Shown: positions 1-13,000 of the stretch, in pieces
How positions within the stretch are numbered: position 1 is the first letter of the stretch
Layout: each line of letters starts with the position of its first letter
From: Otis tarda
Lineage: Eukaryota > Chordata > Aves > Otidiformes > Otididae
Assembly: GCA_026413225.1 (NCBI GenBank)
Contig: CM048552.1
Location: forward strand, 199,281,553 to 199,345,552
Direction of reading: 5' to 3'
DNA length: 64,000 nt
Made by a program: the position numbers and the translations under genes
The notes under the pieces: model-generated
Told to the model about the DNA's origin: nothing
Seen by the model: the letters and a program-made list of their open reading frames with translations, nothing else
Databases searched by the model: none

Positions 1-100
1 CACTGTCTGCGCTTGGTGCAAGAGGTAAATAAGACTCCGAAAGGTTTAACTGATGGCTTCGAAGTTCTTGTGGAGATGGACCCCGCTGCTCCCAAGGTAA
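1..100 (+). other. Possible exon fragment, gene unknown
   Basis: From about base 3 one frame stays open and looks coding: LVQEVNKTPKGLTDGFEVLV and on to MDPAAPK, followed at 101 by a consensus donor (CCCAAG|GTAAGA). The segment is more CpG-rich than the sequence after it. I do not recognise the protein. It does not match what I remember of ALKBH8 or ELMOD1, genes near CWF19L2 in mammals. No partner exon was found in the next 9 kb. Chance remains a fair alternative. Confidence 0.35.
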
Positions 101-3100
101 GAGCCACGCCTGCATCAGTGTTACTCTTTTCTGGGTTGAAATTAGGAGGAAAGCAAAGCCTGGTTTTGAACTGTGAAATAACCAGCTTGCCCTGTGGTCA
201 CCCTGATTCACCAGATTATCCAACCTGCATGTGAGTAGTATGAATGTATGGACATAACTACGCCAGGTGATGTCTGAGGTGTAGTGAAATACCAAGATAA
301 TTTTTGTATCAGTCATCAGTTCTCTTACTCCAGCGAGCTGCACAGATTATAGTCATTTGTGTCAATGCATTTGGTCACTGAAACCCTGGATTTGTTGTTT
401 ACTTTTATTTTAACGGGAAGTTTTTGCATGTGGATGGGTTGCTGTGGGCTAACATAACCAGGGATAAGAATCATAAGTAAAATCATAGCTGCAAGGAAAA
501 AAAAAGACCTTTCACAAAATATCATTTGTTTTTCATTTGTGCAAAGGAAGAGGGGGTTTAAGGCTGCAGTGTCCCTGTTGTACTTCTGCACTTGCAGCAA
601 GCCACTACTGGGATGTAAATACTGTAAAATTATTAGAAACTTTGCAATGATTTTAAGCTATTTTAAAGGTAGTCCTGTTTAAATTAGTCTAACCTGTGAC
701 TTTTTCATAATATTAAATGTCTGGTATTGTGTCAGCTGACACTCAAAACTAGACATTTTTCCTGTCAGCTGTAGCTGTGGCTTTGAAGAGCTGAGGATAA
801 CACAAGGAGGAAGCTAGAGACAATCCAGTGGGATTTCTTGTCCTGTCTGTTTCTTCTTTCCTTCACTTCCAGTAAGTAAGGTGGTCTAAGCATTTCATTT
901 TAGGACTTTATCTAAAGCCTCCTGGGAACTGGTGGAGAGTTGCCCCCTCTGACTTTCGCGAGCTGTGGATCAGGCTCTGAGGCAGGTGGCTTAGCCAGAG
1001 GGCAGAAGGGCTGGATGTGCCAGGTCTGACGTAGCATGAGAGAGGAGTGGAGGTGTTCACAGGGCCGAGGGCAGCAGCACCTCACTGTAGGCAGCCCTTC
1101 CATGTGGAGGGGCTTTCTGGAGGTACATCTGGGCACTGACTGGGTCAGGGACACAGAGATAGCTCTCTGACATGAAAACTTGTGTGTCCCTCTTAAGCAG
1201 GCTATGCCTGTGCTTTACCATTACAAAACAGTAACCCCAATGGCTAGTAGTTTTTCCTTTGATTTTACAAAGCAAAGGCAAGAAATTTCCAATTCACAAG
1301 CAAATAAGATGGAGAGATGTGTCATTGCAATATTAGTAATTAAATTTCTCCTTCCAACACAGAAATGCTCTATATTAACACTCTAACATGATGGCAAGCT
1401 TACCTTTGTTGTAAAAATAATGCCCTTTATCTAAAAAAAATAAAAAGAAAATCAATCTTTTATCAGAACAATCAACAACATTGATGTATATATCCTTAGC
1501 TGTGTCTTTGTCTTATATACCTACTGAAATTTAAATTAAAAGGAAAACTACTGAGCCAAAGCGTAAGACAGTAGAATAAATTAGTGTGAAATATATATTT
1601 TTGTAAATGATTTTGTGCTTCTTCATGTGATGTCTTGTTCAGAATCTAGATCAAAACTGAAATAGTGTTTCCAAGGCATAAATAGAGTTCAGAAATTATT
1701 AACATTAAAAATAGCTCATAGCCTGTTGCTGAGCCATCGTGTCTCCTCAGCTTGTTCATCTTTGCCTTGTGCAGCACAGAAGATGGAGAAGCACATTTCT
1801 CTTCACATTCAACTGCTCAAACACACATCAGTCCTAAATGTCAGACTTCTCATACCCTTGGATGAGTTCAAAGTATAAACTTTCAACCAAGGAACTGCTA
1901 ACGCATTCATCTCAGGGAGGCAGAGTCCTTTACAGTACGCTGCAGCTCTCTTCGACAATCATTTGAGTTGCAATCTGACAATATCTAAAGCTTTATTAGA
2001 AAAGTTACAGCAAATCCTGCATTCCTATGCAGGATTCCTTCCTATCAGAAGGCAAATCCTGCCCTCAGTTTTCAATTTTCAAGGCTCCCCAGCTTTTCAT
2101 ACTGCCTTTTTCTTCTACTTGAAGATGGAGAGGATGAGAAACAGAGAAAGGATGAGAAACATTCTTTTTCCCCCTTGCCTCTTGCTTAGTTTCCAAAAGT
2201 GATTTGGACAGTATATAGTCTTGATACATTCTTTTGTTCTCTAGCAACACAAATCTGCTGTTTCTCTTTCCCTTTTTCTTCCTTTCCAAACCAGTCTTCT
2301 GTGCACAACATCCCTTTCTGAGGCCTTGCTTGTGTGTGCTGTCCACCTTTTCACCTTCATTAGTATACGTTTCCTCTCTGTGGCCTCATGGCCTTGAAAC
2401 TCTCACCCACAACAGACTTCCGAATACACCAGTACTGAAATAATCCCTTGACTCACAAGTAATGCCATGCCTGAGTCCCTTGAAAATCCTATTACTTCGT
2501 ATTTCCCATTCAAATACTCTCCTCAGGTTATTTGCTCCTCACTGCAGGACATTATGCAATCTTTCGCATATCTGCAATTTTTTTTTTACTCCTAACCCTC
2601 TCCTTTTATGGCTCTTTTTAAATCAAGCACTGGCTTTTAAAAAGATATTTGCCATCATGGGGAGGGCTCTGTGGGGAGGAACTACATGAGATGTGAACCC
2701 TCGAGCTTCAAAGAGCAGGCCGTCTCATCATCAGGTCTGCTCTCCTCCCGAGGGTGGGTTACTCACAAGCCTAAGCCTCAACACTGGCCAAATGCTGCTC
2801 ACTTTTTGGATGAGTCCTTGAACTCTCTCTCTGTCTTAGTTATCTACATAGGAGCAAGCGTGACCAAAGACATGACTTCCACAGAGCTTAAAGTAATTAC
2901 TCTTAGAGTTTAACAATTAAGCTTTAAGTCTACATAAATTTTCTGAGAGCAATTTTTTGTTCCAGAAAAACAGATTCTTTTTAGGCATCTCAGGCTGGGA
3001 AAGTTTGACATAAAGCCTTTTAATAAATAGCCTGTCTGGTAACTAGCCTGATGCTGTTTTTAATTTACCATAAGAACCAGTTATGTCCTTCAAGAGAGCA

Positions 3101-6100
3101 TGGTTTCTTTCAAGAATGCTTCCTATCTCATTTTTTTTTGTTGCTGCTGTAATGATGTCTGCTGTGTGTACCCACTTCACATCTCACTTTCCTCACTTTG
3201 CATCCCATATTCTGAGGAAGGATCAGATGATGTTTTAGAGTTCAGCACTGCCTCTCACCAGGCCACCAGAATGACAGGATGTATTTCATCTGTCCCAACT
3301 GTTTGGTTCCCCATCTTCCTTCAGATTGCTTCCTCTCAAATTGCCTTGAAGTTAAGTTATGGCAAAGACACTGGAAACTAGCATCTGTATTTGGAGCATA
3401 AGAAATATTTTTGACGCCTCCGTATGTTTTTTAATTAATGAGAAATGAATTAGACTTTCCTCCAGCATCAGTGCTCTCTCCTCTGGCCTTTGTGAGCTGG
3501 GATTTTTGGTTTAAGACCACCTATGGCACTGGCAAGAGAGAGTTGTCACCTGCAGCTTTTTAACACTGGATGTGGGACTGAGGGCAGTGCCTATTACAGG
3601 CCTCCATGGTGGAGGCCAGAGGAAGCCTGGTCGCCGTATGAGGTTCCTTTCTGGCTACATGCAGTCAGTACTTCTGGCAGTACCTAAGATGGGAGAGGGA
3701 TGCAGGAATCCTGCCCCTGGGCTCCGCTTGGATTTACAGTTATGCAGACCAGAGGAAAACTGTTACAGTACTTTCCCCTCTGCTTCCTCACGAAGTAACA
3801 CGGTCTTCTTCTCATCTAGATTAATTTAAGCCTCAGACAAAGAAACAAAGTTTCTAAGGGAGTCAGAGCATCACATTGTGTTCAATTAAAATTAACCCAA
3901 AAGAAACTGAAATGGATACTAGGACATCTCTAGCCCATATTACCTTATTCTGCATTGCAGCCATGTTCAGTGAAAGCAGTGATTTACCATGGCATTCATT
4001 AAAGCTCAACCTTTCCTTGCATGAGTGGTTCCTGAGGCACATTTTTGAACATGGTCTTGAATTTTGTTTCTTGTTTTTACCAGAAAAGATCTCTAACTCT
4101 TCTTTCTGAGGCAGTGCTATTAAGAATATACTAAAAAAATAATATTTGTTTCTCATGCACTTTTCTTGAGTGTCAAGCTGTATGTGGCAAGGATGTAGAT
4201 TAGGAGGTGATCTGCAGTGAAACACATTCACACTGATTCTTTTTAATGAAGCAGTGCTGTTTATGAACATTTAGCTTATCTGTATGCTTTGAGTTAGAGG
4301 ACTTACTGTGATTAACCTGTCTGGTGGTATCTTGCAGATTAAATAAACACAAATCGGCAATCTATGGCACAATTCCTGTCCTCTCTCATTTCTGTTACAA
4401 AACCTGAAAGACATGGAGACAGCTTGCAGGCCACAGTTAGGTTCATCACACCAGGATCCCTAGTAGGAGCGTTGTTAGGATGGCCAGAGCTCTTGCCTCA
4501 CCTCTGCTCTTCCTGAGTAATCCTCTCAGTTGAGTCAGTGCACTTGGCCAGGCCGACATGCCAGGTAGTCTCCTGGGGGAACATGCAGGAGAAAATACAG
4601 GAGCAGAAATCACTTCTCACCCATCTACCCTGTCTAATATGTAATTGGCTTTATAAGGCATAAAAGCCTTATAATGAGGCATTATTCCTGGGTGACTGAT
4701 CCCTTTCTGAATCCACTGTCCATGCAGGATACCCTGCAGGGTTGTGTGTTTCTCTGCCTGTGTCAGCAGCTCCCTAGGATGCTTCTGACAGGCAGGGTGA
4801 GAGCTTGCTACATCATGGAGAAATATTGAGTGGATCTTGACTATGAGAGATACTATGTTTGGTCTTTCCCACTCTGAAACTCCTAGGACAGAAGAGGCCA
4901 AAGCATACACTAAAAGAAATCCAAGGTCCTCCCGCTGTATGGTCTCTTTTCTGACTTGGTGGTATCCAGCACTGTGACAGATGTTTGAAGGTATGCTTGC
5001 TTAGTGTTGCCTGTGTGTTTGCAGTAACAGGGGCCTGGAGGGGCATTTGTGCTTGAAAATGAGGTGAATGGCAAGACAAGCTGGTAGTGTCATACTCCTC
5101 AGAGGTTTTGCTGTCAAGAACAGAGACAAAGACAGTGGCTTGAGATGTCAGGCACATTACTCAGTATTCACAGCTATTTCTGGGTCAAGGGCTGAGACAA
5201 GAATTGGATATGAAATTATCCTTCCCTCTTAACACAGTACTCTAAAAAAAAAAAAGAAAAGCAATTTCAGGAATCGTGGGGTGAAAATTGGAGAGAAGTA
5301 AATTGTTCAAGTTGCTGCCAAAAGAGACAATAGACACTCCCCGTGACAGTGAAATTCTCTTTACAATTATCAAGACAGTGCTGTAGTGCCTTGGAGCCAT
5401 TTCCATGGAGCAAAGCCTCACTGGTCTCAACAATTTTTTTTTTCCGCGAGTGTTCACCATTTCATTAGAGAAAGACATGCTTCCATCCTCGTGTGTTTTT
5501 TGATTCTCTACTGCAGTGAAAGGAGGAGACTCTCCTACGATACTCCATACGTGGAGTTCAGCTAGGAATGCTGCAGCAGCTTCCTGCAGTTTGCCGGGTG
5601 TTGCCCAGGTGAGCGAGCATTGGACTGAGCAACAGCACTGCCGGAGAAAAGGGCAAAGACAGCCCTGAGGTCTCTGGAGCAGCCAAAGGCTGTGGTTTCT
5701 CTGTACAGAGTGTCTGCAATATCAGCTTAAGGTATTGCTGCTCTTGTAATTAATGGGCTATCTGTGGGACTAGGCTACAACTAGGCTTCTGGAACGGACC
5801 TACCTTTAAAAAGCAAAAACATGCTTTAATCTCACTTTAAAAACAAAACCAACCCATTGCACTGCATTGAAGCTCTGCCTAAGATTGTTCAAGTTATTAT
5901 TGCATTGGTCTGATGCATACTGACAAACTAAAGCCCCAGGGTTTTAATTCCTGCCCCAGCCAGGTGATCCGACTCAATATTCCTGTCTCATTTTGAAAGT
6001 CGCTGATGGGAAGCTCCCTGACATGTGCACCTCCGGATCTCTCCAAGCTGAGGAGGCACCAGAAAAGACTGACTCATTTCTCTCAAAGAAATGATTTCTA

Positions 6101-8682
6101 AAAAGATGTGTCACCAGACTCAGCAAATCAAGGACAAGGTGGGTGCTACCACTGTTGTGAGCTTTCTGTTTGATTCAACTTCTCAAAGGAAAAAAAAAGC
6201 GTGTAAAAGCCCCACAAGAAATGAACTGAACGAGCGATCATTTCACATGTGTAATAGCTTCCTAAGAAAACATTTATCAATAGTGATTGTCACTAGAGAA
6301 TTTCCCAGACAAATGATTCTCTTTACTACAGTCATGAAGCTGGGGTGGGGAGAGGAAAAATAGAAGTTTCTAAACCCCATTCCCCTGGTCTGCTGAAATA
6401 CAGCTGAAGAGATCACTTGTTTTCAAAGTAACTAAGTAAATTAACAAAATAACTATTGCTCAGGGGCAGACAACACACGAGTTGCTATTGAATGTGGAAC
6501 AATGGCTGAATCATTCTTCGATCCACCAGTCTCCTCATTAGTTTTCATTGCAAGCCGAGCTCTCCTTCCCAAGGCAGGCTGTCAGGATCCTCAATGTCAC
6601 AGGAGCTCTTTTGTTGCTGCCAGGAGCACTCTTTTTGATGGACGGTAGAAAGTGGTCTGGTTTTTAAATTCCGGTGCTCACTGTACAATTCAGGCATAAG
6701 CAACTAATAACCCAGGTATTGCTACTGCATGGATTTTTGGGCAAGGTGTTCTGTCATTTTATGGCACTGAGTTTAGACACAGTTGCTTTCATTTTCTCCT
6801 AAGGAAACATAATGAAATTTCTATTAAAGAAATATGCTTTCTCCCATAATTGCACCATACTTTGTTTCTGTCACCTTCCCCTGCAATTTCTCAAAGGACA
6901 TTTTTGTTTCTTAGGCAAGTCATTGAAAATTCGCATCCCAGTCTTAGTAATCCCTCAGAATCCAATGTAAATGAATGCTCAGCCGTACCAATGGCAACTG
7001 AAAACCAGGTCATTTTAAAAATGAACAAAATGAGAATTAACTGAAACTAAGTACATTTTGACCTGGATGTACCCCCTTTCTGTTGTCTCCCCAGCATCCT
7101 ACTGGATATTGTGCTTCTTTAGTATGAAGACTTCAGAATGTGTTGTTAAAATTGACATAAGAAACTGTCTCCAGAGGCTCTGCAGAAAAAAGTTTCATAT
7201 TCTCAAAGTAAAGAACCCCTTTTCCCTAGTGAAACATTGCCTTTCACTTAAAGAAAACTGCACAGGACCACACTGAGTGGAGAGAATTTTTTTTGCAACA
7301 TTTTTCATATAAAAATAAAATATTAAGCAGAGCACTGAAGGCAAGCAGTGAAGGTTAGCAGCATGTAGGTTTATAACACAGGTCAGTTGGAGACTCGCTC
7401 AGAGAAAGTGTAAAATGTGCCATTAAGTGGGAAATAATAATTCACTCTGCAAGGTCAGTGCCTTCCTGTAGCAGTTCAGCAAAGATCAGTATTTCCGAAG
7501 GATTATTTTTTTATTAGCATGTTTAATTTTGGCACCGAGAATGAGACAACTGAACAGAGGTGCCCATTATATACTTTGGTATAGCAAGGACTTGTTCTCT
7601 AGGCTTATTGGAGATTTCTGAGCATGTGACAAGCTCTCAGACAGCAGAATGATCATATTTATAAAATAACTTTCTAGTTTTCATTGTTCTTCAGTTTTTG
7701 AGATTCTAGAGTATATTTGTACCATGCTTTCTCTCCTAAAAACAGTACTGGAAGTGTGTTTTTAAATGAAAATTTATAGTACCGTCTTATTAATGACGTG
7801 GAGGGTTAGAGATATCAAGAACAGAACCAAATACTGCAAAAGCTCATACTCTGCTTTGAGTTCTCTTCTTTGTCTGTAATTTCCTGCTGTGGAAAACACA
7901 CTCCCTATTCTCACTCCCATACTGGAGGAAGACATTGTCCACAAACACTATTGTCCACTGTTGCTATCCACGCTCTGCCACAGTTGCCAGGCTTTCTGTT
8001 CTCATGCAGCTCTTCCAAATATTTCCTAAACTAATTCAGTCACCTTGGGTGAGCTCAGGGACTATCAATTTGCTCTTTAGATTTAATATAAACCTATTAA
8101 GCCAATACTCCTGCCTGTGTGCTGAGTGAATTAGGGAGCACCCACCTAGGATGCTCTCCTGGCTGCCTGGAGCAAGTGGTAACACTGGGGTGGAAAAAAA
8201 AGAGTTTGTTGGTCAGAAGAGCACATCATGATCAGAGAAGAGGCTTTCCTTACTGGGCCAAACTTGTGCTTTTCTTGCTTCTCCTCTCTCAACTAGTGTA
8301 CTTTGTTGCATATAGCTATGGAGCGAGCATAGCATTAGTCAGTTGTGCTGGAATGGCTTTTGTGTCCATCTGTTTGCTTTGCGAACAGCTCACCAAAGGG
8401 AGTTCATGTGCTGCTTTTTCGGATAGTGGCTGTGAAGCTCTATCAGTTATCATTCTCTGCCTAGTGGCAGATCTACAACAGGTTTTTCTTGAGATGTTGT
8501 TAACTGTCATAGCATAACTTGAGCAAAGATGCAAATGCAACTCACACACTCAATACCACCACGGAGATGATGATTAAATTACCATTATCACTTTAAAAAC
8601 ATACTGTCCCATGCAAATAGCTAACAAATTACCCAGGCATTTCGCTCAGACCTTTAACTAAAGAATATTATTACTTGGCAAC
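101..8682. other. Intergenic DNA upstream of CWF19L2
   Basis: AT-rich sequence with no exon, RNA gene or transposon that I can identify. Open frames such as 3863-4270 (minus) and 8119-8517 (plus) show no family similarity and no supporting context. Short direct duplications occur (GGATGAGAAAC twice near 2131-2160). The stretch around 6380-6720 is discussed separately as possibly conserved non-coding sequence. Confidence 0.6.
6380..6720. other. Candidate conserved non-coding element
   Basis: Non-repetitive, non-coding sequence of mixed composition with motifs such as CAATGG, TTAACAAAATAACTATTG and GAATCATTC. It differs in texture from the surrounding T-rich DNA. This is an impression from reading only; no alignment was made. 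Confidence 0.15.
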
Positions 8683-9150
8683 TGTGAACGCATTTGGTGT
8701 CAGACACCACTTCCCTGGGCAGCCTGTTCCAATGCCTGATTGCTCTTTCAGTAAAGAAATGTTTCCTAATATCCGCCTAAACCTCCCCTGTTGCAACTTG
8801 AGGCCATTTCCTCTTGTCCTATCACTAGTTACCTGGGAGAAGAGACCAACATCCGTCTCACTGCTACCTCCTTTCAGGTGGTTGTAGAGAGCTATAAGAT
8901 CTTCCCTCAGCCTTCTCTTCTCCAGACTAAACAACCCCAGTTCCCTCAGCCGCTCCTGATAAGACTTGTGCTCCAGACCCCTCACCAGCTTCATTGCCCT
9001 TCTCTGGACGCGCTCCAGCAACTCAACGTCCTTCTTGTACTGAGGGGCCCAAAACTGAACACAGTATTTCAGCTGAGGCCTCACCAGTGCTGAATACAGG
9101 GGCACGATCACTTCCCTGCTCCTGCTGGCCACGCTGTTCCTGATGAAATG
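8683..9150 (-). mobile_element. CR1 LINE, 5'-truncated, antisense
   Basis: The minus strand encodes the C-terminal part of CR1 ORF2: [40 protein letters not shown] and [19 protein letters not shown]. The frame has no stop across the copy, yet the residues differ clearly from the younger CR1 at 12.65 kb. The usual 3' tail is missing. The break on the 5' side is near 9150, about 300 bases from the CpG island. Confidence 0.88.
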
Positions 9151-9439
9151 CAGAGCACTGGGCGCTGCGTGGGATGGGAGCGTGTGAGCGCTGGTTAGGC
9201 CACATTTCCTTTGTTCACTTCTCATTAAAGTTGGTTTGGACGAGTAGGCCGGGGTCCACACAAGGTGATTTTGGCCCAGTGGGATGGGCCAGCCTGGAGG
9301 TCAAGTGTCCCCATTGCAGGAACTGGGTGGTCCTGTCCGTCAAGCGGCATAGGCGTCCGCTTGTGCCAGGACACAGTGCTTGCTGTGACGTTCACCTGCG
9401 AGGCCGTGGAAAGCCTTCCACCAGTTGACTTTAATTTTG
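9151..9439. other. Unique spacer between CR1 and CpG island
   Basis: Moderately GC-rich unique sequence. It contains a CRE-half-like TGACGTTC at 9387-9394. Nothing else was identified; it may be part of the proximal regulatory region of CWF19L2. Confidence 0.35.
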
Positions 9440-10080
9440 AAGCCATGAGAGATGCTGGGGAAATTCTGTCGTGAGGCTGAGTGCGGCAGGGCCGGACACC
9501 GGCGGGACCAGAGGGACTGAGAACTGCATCCAGAGGGACCGGGGTCTGCCACCTCACCCCGTACACGGGAGGCGGGCTCCGCTTCACTCCAGGGAGGGCG
9601 CTGGGGGCCCCGGCCCGGCGCGGAGGGCGCTGTGCCCCGCAGCCCCGCCGGGAGCCACCGCCTCCGCCCCGCTCGCCATTGCTAGGGACGCCGTTTACGA
9701 CAGTGTCACGGTCTCGCCGTACGGCGGGGTTGCTGTACGGTTGCTGCGCGACGCTTGGTTTCCGGTGCGGACTGGCGATGGCGTCCGGGTTTGAGAGCGA
9801 ACGGAGCTTGGTGGCGCGCAGGGAGCAGCGGCAGCGGGAGCGGGAAGCGCTGCTGGCGCAGGTGGGGTGCCCGGCCCGGCCCGGCCCAGGGGCCGCTCAT
9901 CCCCGTCCCTCCCCCAGGCCGGGTGCTGGGACGGCCGCGGGGAGGCCTCGTCTTGCGCGGGGGCGGTGCGCTCCTGAGGGCGGCCCTGGCCGCGGCCTCC
10001 CACCCGCAAGCCCGCCAGCGGCGGCTGGAGGAGGGGGACGCCCTGGGGAGAGCTCCCTCCGCCCCGAGGGTCGCTGAGCT
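9440..10080 (+). promoter_or_regulatory. CpG island promoter of CWF19L2
   Basis: A sharply GC- and CpG-rich block in otherwise AT-rich DNA, covering the 5' side, exon 1 and the first 200 bases of intron 1. No TATA box is seen in the 200 bases before the ATG. An ETS-type core TTCCGG is present at 9760-9765, and GCCATT near 9676 could be a YY1-type site. The transcription start itself cannot be read from sequence. No recognisable gene starts divergently from the left side. Confidence 0.75.
9778..9861 (+). CDS. CWF19L2: CWF19L2 coding exon 1 (start codon)
   Basis: Encodes [17 protein letters not shown] and on to residue 28, with a phase 0 donor CAG|GTGGGG. The ATG has G at -3 and G at +4, and it is the first ATG in its frame although that frame stays open upstream to about 9481. 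The short N-terminal peptide with an arginine/glutamate-rich helix matches the family pattern. It lies inside a CpG island. Confidence 0.9.
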
Positions 10081-13000
10081 GCTGTACTGGGAGCGGCAGA
10101 AAGCAACCGGGGACTTAGTTTTGGGTGACAGCCACCTGAGTTCATGCGTTTTCCCGCTTGTAGTGGTATTGATCCACTTGGTATTTCACTTATTATGTGA
10201 TTCTGTTCTTACACCACTGGAAAGAGCCTGGCTTGTTCTTCTTTACACCCTTTCTTCAGGTATTTGTATGCATTGATAAGATGACACCACTCCCATTCCC
10301 CAGCCTTCTCTAGGCTGGACAGTCCCAGCTTTCAGCCGTTCCTTAAATGAGACATAAAAAGCAACTCCTCGTCCTGGTCTTCCTGGCCTGTTTCCTAAAC
10401 AGTCAGTATTCTTCCGTTAGAACACTCCGGTCATGGAGTAGTAATAACCTGAACAGAAGTGAGACAGCCTAGTTTTTTTGGAGCCAGGGTATTACTTGCT
10501 TGGTTAGATCCTGCTGTAGTGTTAGCCAAGAATTAGAAAGCTCCCACTCACAGATGCTTTGGTAGAGTTGCTGTGACCTTGAGACCTGTGCTAATCCTGG
10601 TGCATTTTATTCAAAATCTACTTATATGCCATATTTGGTACTTGTGCAGTAAGCTGCTGGTTGTTGTTGTAACATTTAGGTCAAGCGAATGATAAAATAG
10701 TAAATGGCACATCAGTTAGATGACATGACCTTTTTTGAAATTTAAGGAGCGGGCAATAACTATGGAAAGAAAAATACATGTAAGAGGAGGACAGGGTATG
10801 GAAAAAGTATGAGGTTGTGATGATGGGCTTTTGAGAGATGGAAGGCCAAAGTAAGCAGCAATCAAATCGCACCAGACAAAGATATTTTCAGAAAAAAAAT
10901 AGTGGGTAAGTGGTCTGAATAGCCTCTGTTTGAGCTGCTATATGATATGTTTAAGTGTGCTGCTTTGCTCAATTCAGCCTCTTGGATGTTCAGAAAATAC
11001 TCTCAACTGGAAGTGAAACTTATGTAGGACACCATTATCCTACTTGTACAGCAAGCTATCTGGGGTAATGCCGTTCTCTTAGAATCATAGGACAGCCCTG
11101 GATGGAAGGTCCTCGAAGGATCACCTGTCCCAGCCTTTTGTGGGAAAGGGAGCCTGGATGAGATTGTCTAGTGTTCTGTCCAGTTGCGTCTTGAAAATCT
11201 CAACTGATGGAGATTCCACCCCTTGTCTTGTGAAGAGAGAGACTTCACCCTCTTCACAGCTGCCCTTTAAGTACTGAATACTGTGATGAGATTCCCCTTA
11301 AGATTTCTCTTCTCCAGGGAGAAAAGACCGAAATCCTTCAGCCTTCCATTATAGGGCAGGTTCTCCAGCCCTTTGGTCATTTTTCTGGCTCTCCTTTGGA
11401 CCCTCTCCAGTTTGTTTGCATCTTTCTTGAAATGTGGGGGCCAGCACTGGACACGGTACCCTAGGTGTGGTCTGACAAGCGCTGAGTAGAGTGGGATGAT
11501 CACCTCTCTGCCTCTGCTAGTGATGCCCCTACAGATGCAGCCCAGGATCTGATGATTTGCCTTTGTTGCTGCAGCGACGTGCTGCTGACCCCTGGGCAGC
11601 TTGTTGACCACCAGGACCCTCAGCTCCCTGTCAGCAAGGCTGCTCCCCAGCCACACAGATCCAGACCTGGGCTGGACTCCTGCGTTATGTCATTCCGGGT
11701 GCAGGACCTTGAACTTGCCTTTATTAAGCTTCACATAGTTCTTGCTGGCCTGTTCACCAGGCTCTCCCAAGATGGCTCTCCTTTCTGACGTGTCCACCTG
11801 AACACCCAGTTTGGTGTCATCGTTAAACTTGGTGAGGGTGTTTTCAGTCCCATCCTCCAGATCATTTATGAAGGTGTTGAGTGGTGTGGGGCCCAGTATT
11901 GATCCTGGGGCACCTCACTTGTGACAGGCTGCCAGCCTGAGTGAAAAACATTGATAAATGGCTACTTTTTCTAAAAGCATCTTAGAGTGTCAGGCATTGT
12001 TGTAGTAGTTAATTAAATAATATTTTTCCAATTTTCTTGTTTGCTTCTATTTGCATCAGTACCTTAACGTGAAGTAAAAGTGTTCTGTGAGGGTGTTGTT
12101 TAGAAATTTTGGTATAACTTATTATTTGCAAACATCTGTGGATGATTTTACTTCTTTTTTTTTTTGTATCTCTAAAATACTGTTAAAGTAAGAGATGTAG
12201 CATTAAACACCTTTGTGATGCTTTTATAGTAACTGGATTGTGGTATTAAGTATGCTGCAATCTGTGGAAAAGGTAACAAATTTATATTTAACCTCTCGTT
12301 GTGTTTAGGTAAGTCTCAATTCAGGGGGGCAGTAAGGCTGAGAAATGAAGTTTGGTTGCAGTAGTGTTGGAGAAACGCTACAGCAATGAGCCAAAGCTAC
12401 ACTCACAGAGAAAAGGCTGAAGTCGGGGATGAGAGTGCTTGCTCATACAGAGGGTGTGGAGAGAAAAGGGGTGAAGGCTGGTTTGGCAGAGTTTGAGTTG
12501 GTACTAGAAAGCGTGGTATCTTGAGCGTAGAGGCTGTGCTTCTTACTGTTAGGATGTCTCTCAAGAGGTCTCTGATGGTGATGTAGCTTCATAGGTCCTA
12601 GCTCTAAGTGTTGATACAGTCTTGTAGGTTTAGATCCTGCTCATCAGCCTTGTTGAAGAGGAGGGGGTGTCGCTCTCTATGTCAACAACCGGCTGGAGTG
12701 CGTGGAGCTCCGCCTGGGGATGGGGGAGGAGCTGACAGAGAGCTTATGGGTCAAGATCAGAGGACAGGGACGGACGGGGGATGTTACGGTGGGGGTCTGT
12801 TACAGGCCACCTGGCCAGGAAGACAGAGCGGACGAGGCGCTCTATAGGCAGATAGGAGCAGCCTCACAGCGGTCACAAGCCCTGGTCCTCATGGGGGACT
12901 TCAACCACCCTGACATCTGTTGGAGAGACAACACAGCAGGGCACAGGCAGTCCAGGAGGTTCCTGGAATGTGTGGACGATAACTTCCTCCTGCAGGCGAT

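Noticed and set aside
3863-4270. 135-codon minus-strand frame
   Set aside because: No recognisable motif, biased like random translation of AT-rich DNA, no supporting signals.
8119-8517. 132-codon plus-strand frame with hydrophobic stretches
   Set aside because: No family similarity recognised, no splice or promoter context, and ordinary AT-rich intergenic composition; likely chance.
9481-10077. Long frames on both strands over the CpG island
   Set aside because: GC-rich DNA lacks stops by chance. Only the stretch from ATG 9778 to 9861 fits CWF19L2; the rest is proline/arginine/glycine-rich translation of the island.
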